A stretch of DNA of 64,000 nucleotides from CBDFKK01 sp965248815. GTDB taxonomy: Bacteria; Pseudomonadota; Alphaproteobacteria; SMXP01. This document shows, one piece after another, positions 8,156 to 15,115 of the stretch; within the stretch, counting starts at the first letter, position 1; each line of letters opens with the position of its first letter. The stretch covers positions 1-64,000 of the forward strand of contig CBDFKK010000005.1 of NCBI GenBank assembly GCA_965248815.1. Direction: 5' to 3'. Made by a program: the position numbers and the translations under genes. The notes below the pieces were generated by a model that did not search any database, was not told the DNA's origin, and was given only the letters and a program-made list of their open reading frames with translations.

Positions 8156-9136
8156 TTAAGCAGCGGCTTTGCTGTGTTGCAAGCGCCGATGCTCGATCGT
8201 TTTTCGCTTGATCCTTTCTCTTTGCAATAGAATGGTTTGGCCGCGCCCAAAGTAAACATCTGCGGGCGTGAGGTTTTGCAGACTCTCGTGATAGCGCTGG
8301 TGATTGTAGTGACCCACGAACTCATCGATCTGCGCTTCAAGATCGCCAGGTAGGTAATAGTTTTCCAGCAAGATGCGGTTCTTGAGCGTTTGATGCCAAC
8401 GCTCGATTTTGCCTTGCGTTTGCGGATGATACGGCGCGCCGCGAACATGCCTCATGCCTTGATCATCCATCCAGTCAGCAAGATCGCCGGCAATATAACT
8501 TGAACCATTGTCAGATAGCAGACGCGGCTTGTGTGCGACATTTGCCTGATCGCAACCCGATGCCTCCAGAGCCATTTCCAACGTATCAGTGACGTCTTCA
8601 GCTCTCATCGTGGTGCACAGCTTCCACGCAATGATGTAGCGCGAGAAGTCATCAAGAATCGTAGAGAGATAAAACCAGCCCCAGCCGATGACCTTGAGGT
8701 AGGTGAAGTCGGTCTGCCACATTTGATTTGGCGCCGTGGTCTTGTCGCGGAACTCATTGGCAGCCTTGATGACCACGAAGGCCGGGCTGGTAATCAGATC
8801 AAGAGCTTTGAGCAGGCGATACACTGAAGCTTCGGATACAAAATAGCTTTGCGTATCAGTGAACCGCACTGCCAACTCGCGCGGGCTCAGTTCCGGTTCC
8901 TGAAGAGCCATATCGACGATCCGCTCTCGAATATCATCGGGGATGCGGTTCCACACGCGTTTTGGCTTGGGAGACCGGTCTTCCAATGCTTGTACGCCAC
9001 CACGCAAATACCGGTCGTACCATCGGTAAAACGTCGTTGCCGGGATGCCGAGCTTGTCCAGCGTCCGCAGCACCGGGAGATGGGATCGCTCGACTAGGCG
9101 GATGATCTCGAGCTTCTCCGATGCGGGGTATCTCAT
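8156..9136 (-). CDS. IS-A transposase OrfB (IS3 family, DDE)
   Basis: A 326-residue integrase-core transposase. The N-terminal helix-turn-helix part (residues 1 to about 60) contains LGIPATTFYRWYDRY. The rve core has the catalytic triad Asp in QTDFTYLK, Asp in LSDNGSS and Glu in GKIERWHQT. The C-terminus is basic (KRKTIEHRRLQ). Its ATG overlaps the orfA stop codon as ATGA. Full activity should need the OrfAB fusion made by -1 slippage on the upstream A7G site. It is intact and is the only complete IS-A OrfB in the window. Confidence 0.93.
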   Translation of the reverse strand: MRYPASEKLEIIRLVERSHLPVLRTLDKLGIPATTFYRWYDRYLRGGVQALEDRSPKPKRVWNRIPDDIRERIVDMALQEPELSPRELAVRFTDTQSYFVSEASVYRLLKALDLITSPAFVVIKAANEFRDKTTAPNQMWQTDFTYLKVIGWGWFYLSTILDDFSRYIIAWKLCTTMRAEDVTDTLEMALEASGCDQANVAHKPRLLSDNGSSYIAGDLADWMDDQGMRHVRGAPYHPQTQGKIERWHQTLKNRILLENYYLPGDLEAQIDEFVGHYNHQRYHESLQNLTPADVYFGRGQTILLQRERIKRKTIEHRRLQHSKAAA

Positions 9137-9507
9137 GCGCCGTCTCCCCCATCCCCGATCATGCTTTTTTTAAGCAGCCGGTTCTCCAGCACCTGTTCGG
9201 CAAGCGCTTCCTTGAGGTCATGCCTCTCGCGGCGCAGGTCCTTGACCTCGCCCGAGGACGCCTGGCGGGCGGTATCCCCCGAAAGCCGCTTCTTGCCGGC
9301 TTCCAGGAACTCCTTCGACCAGCTGTAGTAGAGGCTCTCGGCGATCCCTTCCCGACGGCACAGCTCGGCGATGCTGTCCTCGCCGCGCAGGCCCGAGAGC
9401 ACAATCCGGATCTTCTCTTCAGCTGAATATTGCTTGCGCGTCTTGCGCCGGATGTCCCGTACCGCCGTCTCGGCGCCGTCCTTCAAACTCATGGATTTCT
9501 GGCTCAT
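9133..9507 (-). CDS. IS-A transposase OrfA (IS3 family)
   Basis: A 124-residue helix-turn-helix protein that binds the IS ends. The DNA-binding region contains YSAEEKIRIVLSGLRGEDSIAELCRREGI (short form: EDSIAELCRREGI). A C-terminal leucine-zipper-like coiled coil follows (LKEALAEQVLENRLLKK). The ATG at 9507 has no purine-rich site upstream because the leader segment is inverted relative to copy 1. An internal ATG at 9492 may serve as an alternative start. Confidence 0.9.
   Translation of the reverse strand: MSQKSMSLKDGAETAVRDIRRKTRKQYSAEEKIRIVLSGLRGEDSIAELCRREGIAESLYYSWSKEFLEAGKKRLSGDTARQASSGEVKDLRRERHDLKEALAEQVLENRLLKKSMIGDGGDGA
9164..9171 (-). promoter_or_regulatory. A7G programmed -1 frameshift site in IS-A
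   Basis: On the coding strand the end of orfA reads CTT AAA AAA AGC. A -1 slip on the A7G run continues as KKKHDRGWG and enters orfB in frame at MRYPASEK, giving the OrfAB transposase usual for IS3 elements. The related IS-A' has A8 here and is fused without slippage, which supports the assignment. Confidence 0.75.
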
Positions 9508-10018
9508 CGTCGTGACCGAAGGGAACGCAGATGATCCAGAAATCCTCCGTTACACAATCAACTCCATCTGTCCCACAGGCGCTGATGTCAGACACGCCGG
9601 CTGAACCAGTCAACCACTGCGGCCAGATAAACAAAGCCCCGTGCCATTGGAATGTAGGTGATATCCATCGCCCAGACCTGATTGGGTTGGGTGACCGGCA
9701 GCTTACGCAACAGATAGGGATAGATTTTGTGGCCCGGTGCAGGCTTGGACGTGTTCGGGCGGCGATAAATAGCCTCAAGCCCCATACGCTTCATCAGTGT
9801 TGTGACGTGCAGGCGGCCAACCTTGTATCCTTCACCAAGCAATAGTCCCTGCAGCATCCTGCTGCCTGCAAAGGGATAGTCGAGATGCAATTCATCAATC
9901 CGGCGCATCAGTGCCAGATCACCGACCGATACGGGACGGGGCTGATAATAGACGCTGCCCCGGCTGATCTTGAGCGCCTTGGCCTGACGGCTGAGCGAGA
10001 GTTTATGTTTGCGGTCGA

Positions 10019-10330
10019 TCATTTTCTTGCGCTCGGCAATCCCGCCTTGGTGAGCGCATCGCCTAAAAAATCATTCTCAAGCGTCAGCTCCCCAATCTTG
10101 GCATGGAGCCTCTTCACATCAACACGGGGTGCAGGCAGCGGTGATTTACCCTCCCGCCCAAAAACACCCGCTGCACCCTCAAGGAGCTGATCTTTCCATT
10201 GCTTGATCTGGTTAGGATGAACATCAAACTGCTGAGCGAGTTCTCCCAATGTCTGCTCACCGCGAACGGCCGCAAGGGCCACCTTCGACTTGAACGCAGG
10301 TGTATGATTGCGACGTGGTCGTCTTGCCAT
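10019..10330 (-). CDS. IS-B transposase OrfA, copy 1
   Basis: A 103-residue helix-turn-helix protein of an IS3-family element, starting at ATG after AGGAG with 7-nt spacing (MARRPRRNHTPAF...). The DNA-binding segment contains LGELAQQFDVHPNQIKQWK, followed by a coiled-coil end (KIGELTLENDFL). It is identical or nearly so to the other three copies. Its partner orfB is broken here. A TTTTTTA run near the end is the likely -1 slip site. Confidence 0.88.
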   Translation of the reverse strand: MARRPRRNHTPAFKSKVALAAVRGEQTLGELAQQFDVHPNQIKQWKDQLLEGAAGVFGREGKSPLPAPRVDVKRLHAKIGELTLENDFLGDALTKAGLPSARK

Positions 10331-10418
10331 AGTGGATCTCCTGTTGCCGGCGATCATGCCGCCTACAGGCCAAAATTCCACTTATCTCAACTGTGCAGAT
10401 TTCCCGAGCCACCTCTAC

Positions 10419-11078
10419 CTATTGCTGCACGCCTAATCCGTCCAAAATATCTTGAATGTTGGGCGGTGGGCCGCTCCCTCCTCCCGTCGTGAACGTTACA
10501 TTGTCCGGCACTGTAAAATGCTCGTCGCCTACGGGCGTGTCCGTATCGATAGAGATGGCCGTCATGGTGAGCATTCCGCCCGCCGAATTGCGCAGTTCGA
10601 CCCCGCTCCACAAGCACATTTCGCCACCCATCATACCGACTTCCCAGACTTCGCATTCTTGGCCGGCAATGACATCAGTACCGGTCAATTGGCCGCCCAT
10701 ATTCTGCATCATCATCTGATTTACGTTGTCCATCTGGTCCGGCGACATATCATAGAAATCCCCCATGGGATTAGCGATCTGCGTTGCCGTGTCGTCGGTG
10801 AGGTCAATATTAGTGACCGTCTCTGCATTCGTAATCTTGTGCGTCAGGGTAACTTGCGTGATGCCGGCCATCGACATGGTCTGATCATTATATTCAGCCT
10901 GTTCAAGCCCCCATTGGCGCCAATAGCGTGTCATGGTCCCGCTTTGCATGCCGGTGACTTCGTATTCGATCTTGCCGGTTTCTGTGGGATAGGGCCCCTC
11001 TTGCGCCTCAGCACTTGAAATGAGCACACTTGCGACAAGCGACGCTGAAACGGCTAAAGACAAACGAAGTTCTGACAT
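10419..11078 (-). CDS. Secreted protein, DUF4412-like
   Basis: A protein of about 219 residues. I chose the ATG at 11078, preceded by GAGAGGAT, because a clean signal peptide follows (LRLSLAVSASLVASVLISSAEAQ). The mature part is rich in Met, Gly and Asp and has the layout of periplasmic proteins that measure conversion of a starting measure, such as KIEYEVTGMQSGTMTRYWRQW and a cysteine pair around VIAGQECEVWEVG...EMCLW. This resembles DUF4412-type proteins but the assignment is tentative. The stop codon lies 4 bp from the end of IS-B copy 1, so the 3' untranslated region has been replaced by the IS. Confidence 0.65.
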   Translation of the reverse strand: MSELRLSLAVSASLVASVLISSAEAQEGPYPTETGKIEYEVTGMQSGTMTRYWRQWGLEQAEYNDQTMSMAGITQVTLTHKITNAETVTNIDLTDDTATQIANPMGDFYDMSPDQMDNVNQMMMQNMGGQLTGTDVIAGQECEVWEVGMMGGEMCLWSGVELRNSAGGMLTMTAISIDTDTPVGDEHFTVPDNVTFTTGGGSGPPPNIQDILDGLGVQQ

Positions 11079-11174
11079 ATTAAATCCTCTCAATTCACAA
11101 CCCGACCAAAGCTTCGCACGGGCGAGCCAAAGAAGTCCAACATCTGAAACTACACGTTTGCTTGAAGCTGCACG

Positions 11175-11978
11175 TCAGTGCTTGGCGAGAAACGACATCA
11201 CGATGTCGGCAAACCTTCTCTTGAGGGCCTTGCCTGCAACGACGTGAGCGCAGTCCTCAAAAAAAACTCCTTCCGCATTAGGAATTCCCTCTTCGATTGG
11301 CTTCGTCATTCGTGGGCTCGTCACCTGATCAAGTCCGGCGTGAACGATCAAAGCAGGCGCTTCAATGTCGCCGAGCCGGTCCAACACATCGTGACCTAAA
11401 CAGGCGTCAATGAACCTGGAATGTGCTTCGAACTTGCCGTTGAGATCTCCCCAGACTCCTGCGGGCCCTAAGAACCGATCGATGTTCTTGTTGAAGTACC
11501 CCGGCTCAAAAGACAAGAGCGTCACGGCTTTTTGAAATTCCAGAAAACCGAGATCGCGATGGATCGTGCGAAACAATTCCATCTGACTGCGGAAAAATGT
11601 GTCGACGTTTGCCCAACATCCAGTATTGATCAAAGATCGAACGAGATCGGACCGCTTCAGTGCCATCTCTTGAGAGATGCACGCCCCCATCCCCACCAAA
11701 CCGATAATATGGACATTAGAAAGGCCCAAATGATCCAGCAATGCAATGACATCATCAGCGTAAAGTCGGATCGTCGGTTCAACGGACATGTCGTCGCCCG
11801 AGTTACCAATCCCGCGATGGTCGAAAATGATCGCCTGATATTTGTCCGTTAGACCCCAGGGAAGATGCCGCTCTTCACCGTGGCAGAACGTTCCCCAACC
11901 AGTCATGACCAGAACGGGATCACCCTCTCCATGAGTTTCGTAATACATGGAATGGTCGTTGAGGGTCTCGATGGGCAT
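11175..11978 (-). CDS. Alpha/beta-hydrolase-fold protein without the nucleophile Ser
   Basis: A 267-residue alpha/beta-hydrolase-fold protein. The oxyanion-region G-W-G loop (VMTGWGT), FDHRGIGNS, the Asp loop (HAGLDQVTSP) and the terminal His (CAHVV) are all where the family has them. At the nucleophile elbow, where GxSxG is expected, the sequence is IIGLVGMGACISQE, so the Ser position is Gly. It may be a non-hydrolytic member, use another residue, or be inactive. The length is normal and the frame is intact. It is read in the same direction as the gene at 10419-11078, 96 bp away. Confidence 0.8.
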   Translation of the reverse strand: MPIETLNDHSMYYETHGEGDPVLVMTGWGTFCHGEERHLPWGLTDKYQAIIFDHRGIGNSGDDMSVEPTIRLYADDVIALLDHLGLSNVHIIGLVGMGACISQEMALKRSDLVRSLINTGCWANVDTFFRSQMELFRTIHRDLGFLEFQKAVTLLSFEPGYFNKNIDRFLGPAGVWGDLNGKFEAHSRFIDACLGHDVLDRLGDIEAPALIVHAGLDQVTSPRMTKPIEEGIPNAEGVFFEDCAHVVAGKALKRRFADIVMSFLAKH

Positions 11979-12414
11979 TCGGTGGCCTCTAACTATGGAG
12001 TTGAATCGGGCTCTTTTTTTCGCTGAATGGATAGCAAGTTATCCAAGAAACTTGGGTTTCGACAACAGCGAAGGTTGGATGGGGTTAAAGGCGGCTTGAG
12101 ACCTCCTCGCCAGTGATATAACGCAGGCAAATCGAGCAGTAGTACATATATTCCCTTCAAGCATTTGTTTTCACTAGAAAATAGCGATTATATAAATTCG
12201 AGCGACTCATCCACAATCCGCTTCGCGGACCAGATTTCAATTTTGATCGCTAGTGCTTAGGTCAGGTTGATTACCTATTCACTCAACAATTGATCTCGCT
12301 AGAATAGTCCATCAAGCAAATTCGATTCGGCGTAAAAATGGCGGGACGTAAGGTAAGTAGTCCCTCGTCCCTGCTCTAGAAACAAGATCAATCGGTCCGT
12401 TAGGGGGAATAGCT
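11979..12414. other. Intergenic region upstream of TonB receptor
   Basis: About 430 bp between divergent genes, AT-richer than its surroundings. It should hold the promoters of both the hydrolase-like gene and the receptor. I see no coding frame, no recognisable operator, and no clear riboswitch. Confidence 0.5.
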
Positions 12415-15051
12415 ATGCGGTACAAAACTTCTCTTTTGTGCGCCTTTTTGGCGACTACAAGTTTCTCGGCTATCGATGCCGCGAATTCTCCAACATTTGC
12501 CCAGGCGAGCAACGTCAATGAAATCTTTGTACGGGTCCGGCAACGCGAGGAATCCGTGGCCGATGTTCCGGGCACGGTCAACGTCATCAGCCAAGACACG
12601 ATCAAGCGCGCCGGCGTGGAACGTGTCGAAGATTTCATTAATTTAACGCCAGGGCTGAGCCTAGTGGACGCGGCGGAAGCCGGCGACACACAAGTTAACA
12701 TTCGCGGCATTAACAGCTCGCGCGACGCCGAGCAGAGTTTTGCTTTTATTCTCGACGGCATCTTAATGACCAATACTGCGGCCTTTAACCGCGAACTTCT
12801 CGATCTGCAACAGATTGAAGTGTTCAAAGGACCTCAAGGCGCCATCTATGGCCGGAACGCAGCGGCCGGCGCCGTCATCATGACAACACGCAAGCCCGGC
12901 GACGAATTCGAGTTCCGCGCCAAAGCCACCTATGGCGAAGGCGACAATTCAAAGTTTGTCGCCGGCACGGTGTCCGGACCGATCATACCGGGCGAATTGT
13001 ATGCCAGTTTGGGCGGCGATTTTCGGAACCTTGATGGTTTCTACACGAACGATTTTCTCGGCCGCGACGATGCCGTCGACAACTTCAAAGCCCATAACAT
13101 CCAAGGCCGCTTGTTATGGACGCCAAACGACGACATGTCAGTGGATGCTAAATTCCGATATGGCAAGATCGACGGTTCATCCATCTCGTTCAATGGTGTG
13201 TTTGCACTGTCGGATTTTGGTGCCTTCGTTGACCCGACGGCATTTAAAGACGTGAACACTCACGAATTTTCGTTCGAGCCGAATATCGACCCGACCAACA
13301 ATCAAGAGTCCTTCGAGGCCTCGTTGAAGATGGACTGGGACTTGGGTTTTGCCACAGCCACCGGTTGGTTCTTCGCCAGCGATATCAAAAATGATTTCAT
13401 GTCCGACGGAACAAGCGGGGCCTTCGGCTTCTTCGCGGCTGAACCGAACTGTGTGGCCAGCGCAGCCGCTTTGGCTGGCTCGCCTCAATTTTTCAATGGC
13501 CCGGCCTTCAACTCGGGAATTCCGGTTCCCGCGACTTTGGTGACCGCTGCGGGAATGGCCGGCGGCGCATCGTTTTACGGGCCTTACACACCGACCGCGT
13601 GCGACGGCTATCAATATCAAGAGCGCAACCAAGAGGACTTCAGTTTTGAATTTCGTTTGACATCGCCTTCGGATCAGGACATTCGCTGGCAAGTAGGTGC
13701 CTACTATCTCACAATCGACCGCACCGTCGGTGTTGCCACCGGAATCGATCCAACATTTCTCGGCGGCACCATCACTGAAAGTTTTGCCGCACCCGAGATT
13801 GAAGCCCTTGTGCACGATAATTTTGACAGTTCCGTTTTCGCCTTTTTCGGTTCGGCTGAATGGGACCTTACCGATACCATCGAGTTGGGCGTCGCGCTTC
13901 GCTACGACCGGGAAAAGCGGAAGGTCGACAATCTGATCGATCCAACCCGGCGCACCAGTTACATCGACTTTACAATTGTCGGTCCTTTGGCCATTTCCGA
14001 TCCCAACGGTAACGGTATCCCGTGGGACGATGGCGGCGAATTTTTGAACCCCGGTCTCAATCCGTTTTTCAATCCCAACCTCGCGGCCGATGGGTCCATT
14101 CCCAATCAAGAACGCACGTTCGACAAGATACAGCCCAAAATCACCGCCACCTGGGACGTGACGCCGGATATTACCCTTTTCGCCAATTGGGGCATTGGCT
14201 TTAAGAGCGGTGGCTTCAACAACCAAGGCAGCCAAGCCACAATTAACGCATTCATCAACACGTTGGTCACCGCTACAACGCTAACTGTCGAGGACTCATT
14301 CGAGAAGGAATCCTCAAGCGCCTTCGAGGCTGGCTTCAAAAGCAGCTTGTTGGGCGGGCGTGTGAATATTGAAGGGGCCGGTTACTACACAAGCGTCACC
14401 GATATGCAGTTCTTTGAATTTGCGGTCGGTCCGTTTGGTCTTTTGCGGCTGGTTAACAACATCGATGACGTGGACATATTCGGCGGTGAAATCGTTACGA
14501 CGGCCAATATCACGGACAATCTCACCTTCTATGCCGGCGCCAACTACACCAGCAGCGAGATCAAGGCGAATACTTCGCGGCCAGATACTGTAGGTAATGA
14601 ATCACCCTATACGCCCAAATACACCATCAATGCGGGCTTTCAATATGTGCAGCCGGTTAACCGCTGGGGCGGCATTAGTGCCGTTTTCCGTCTCGACTTC
14701 CAGTATGTCGGTCCGACGTGGTTCCATGTTGTTCAAGAAAATACCAGGACTATCGGCGGAACGTTCGGCACGCTGACGGATTTGGCGGACTTCATGCCGG
14801 GCGTCGGTGAAGATCTATTGACGCTCAACCTCGGCACGGCCGACTTCAGCATGACCCGGCGTGACAGCTATCACACGTTGGATTTGAGAGCCGGGTTCGA
14901 AGGCGAGAACTTCTCAGTCATGGCGTTTGCCAAGAACGTCACAGACGAAAAGATTTTAGAAGAAGTCATTCCGGCGCCGGAGTTCGGCGGTTCGTTTATC
15001 CATCCGGCCGCGCGGCGCTCCGTCGGTGCCGAGTTGCAGGTCTTCTTCTAG
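12415..15051 (+). CDS. TonB-dependent outer-membrane receptor
   Basis: An 878-residue outer-membrane receptor for active uptake of a large or scarce substrate, energised through TonB. A signal peptide is followed by a plug domain (about residues 45-160) with VPGTVNVISQDTI, NIRGINSS, and VFKGPQGAIYGRNAAAGAV, then a long beta-barrel ending in the aromatic terminus VFF. AGGGGGAA precedes the ATG. The long barrel and the GRNA..GAV plug sequence are typical of catabolic receptors in Alphaproteobacteria and sphingomonads rather than classical siderophore receptors. The substrate cannot be read from the sequence. It stands alone with its own terminator. Confidence 0.92.
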   Translation: MRYKTSLLCAFLATTSFSAIDAANSPTFAQASNVNEIFVRVRQREESVADVPGTVNVISQDTIKRAGVERVEDFINLTPGLSLVDAAEAGDTQVNIRGINSSRDAEQSFAFILDGILMTNTAAFNRELLDLQQIEVFKGPQGAIYGRNAAAGAVIMTTRKPGDEFEFRAKATYGEGDNSKFVAGTVSGPIIPGELYASLGGDFRNLDGFYTNDFLGRDDAVDNFKAHNIQGRLLWTPNDDMSVDAKFRYGKIDGSSISFNGVFALSDFGAFVDPTAFKDVNTHEFSFEPNIDPTNNQESFEASLKMDWDLGFATATGWFFASDIKNDFMSDGTSGAFGFFAAEPNCVASAAALAGSPQFFNGPAFNSGIPVPATLVTAAGMAGGASFYGPYTPTACDGYQYQERNQEDFSFEFRLTSPSDQDIRWQVGAYYLTIDRTVGVATGIDPTFLGGTITESFAAPEIEALVHDNFDSSVFAFFGSAEWDLTDTIELGVALRYDREKRKVDNLIDPTRRTSYIDFTIVGPLAISDPNGNGIPWDDGGEFLNPGLNPFFNPNLAADGSIPNQERTFDKIQPKITATWDVTPDITLFANWGIGFKSGGFNNQGSQATINAFINTLVTATTLTVEDSFEKESSSAFEAGFKSSLLGGRVNIEGAGYYTSVTDMQFFEFAVGPFGLLRLVNNIDDVDIFGGEIVTTANITDNLTFYAGANYTSSEIKANTSRPDTVGNESPYTPKYTINAGFQYVQPVNRWGGISAVFRLDFQYVGPTWFHVVQENTRTIGGTFGTLTDLADFMPGVGEDLLTLNLGTADFSMTRRDSYHTLDLRAGFEGENFSVMAFAKNVTDEKILEEVIPAPEFGGSFIHPAARRSVGAELQVFF

Positions 15052-15075
15052 AAGAGCATTCATTAAGAGTCATTC

Positions 15076-15111
15076 GAGCCCGTCGACAATTTTGCCGGCG
15101 GGCTCTTTTCT
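15076..15111 (+). terminator. Rho-independent terminator after TonB receptor
   Basis: GAGCCCG and CGGGCTC form a stem around a loop of about 16 nt, followed directly by TTTTCTT. It lies 25 bp after the receptor stop and also separates it from the convergent valS. Confidence 0.75.
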
Positions 15112-15115
15112 TGAC

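Larger units (their letters stand above)
8082..9594 (-). mobile_element. IS-A copy 2, complete, inside IS-B copy 1
   Basis: A 1513-bp IS3-family element bounded by related termini: TGTCCGTCATCAG at the left (orfB side) and TGTCTGACATCAG at the right (orfA side), both followed inward by a GG.ACAGAT block. Both open frames are intact. No target duplication is visible, because the insertion replaced 78 bp of IS-B. The right junction shares GACACGCC with the intact IS-B sequence, which suggests that short homology took part in the rearrangement. Confidence 0.92.
7757..10022 (-). pseudogene. IS-B transposase OrfB, split by IS-A
   Basis: The first 142 or so codons (9595-10022) and the last 100 or so (7757-8081) of the 276-residue IS-B transposase lie on either side of the nested IS-A. 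The missing 78 bp encode part of the core just after the first catalytic Asp (AMDITYI). The product cannot be functional. The sequence is otherwise almost identical to the intact copies. Confidence 0.9.
7697..10415 (-). mobile_element. IS-B copy 1 (IS3 family), interrupted by IS-A
   Basis: The termini GAGGTGGTTCGG (left) and the inverted GAGGTGGCTCGG (right) match the three uninterrupted 1284-bp copies. After subtracting the nested IS-A (1513 bp) only 1206 bp remain, so 78 bp of IS-B were lost at the insertion point. If the element boundary is set one base further out, ACC flanks it on both sides as a 3-bp target duplication. It lies between the secreted-protein gene and the 3' end of the next minus-strand gene. 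Confidence 0.92.

Noticed and set aside
13177..14235. Long minus-strand open frame inside the TonB receptor
   Set aside because: It is antisense to a gene with clear plug and barrel motifs, has no recognisable domain, and follows from the codon bias of the real gene.
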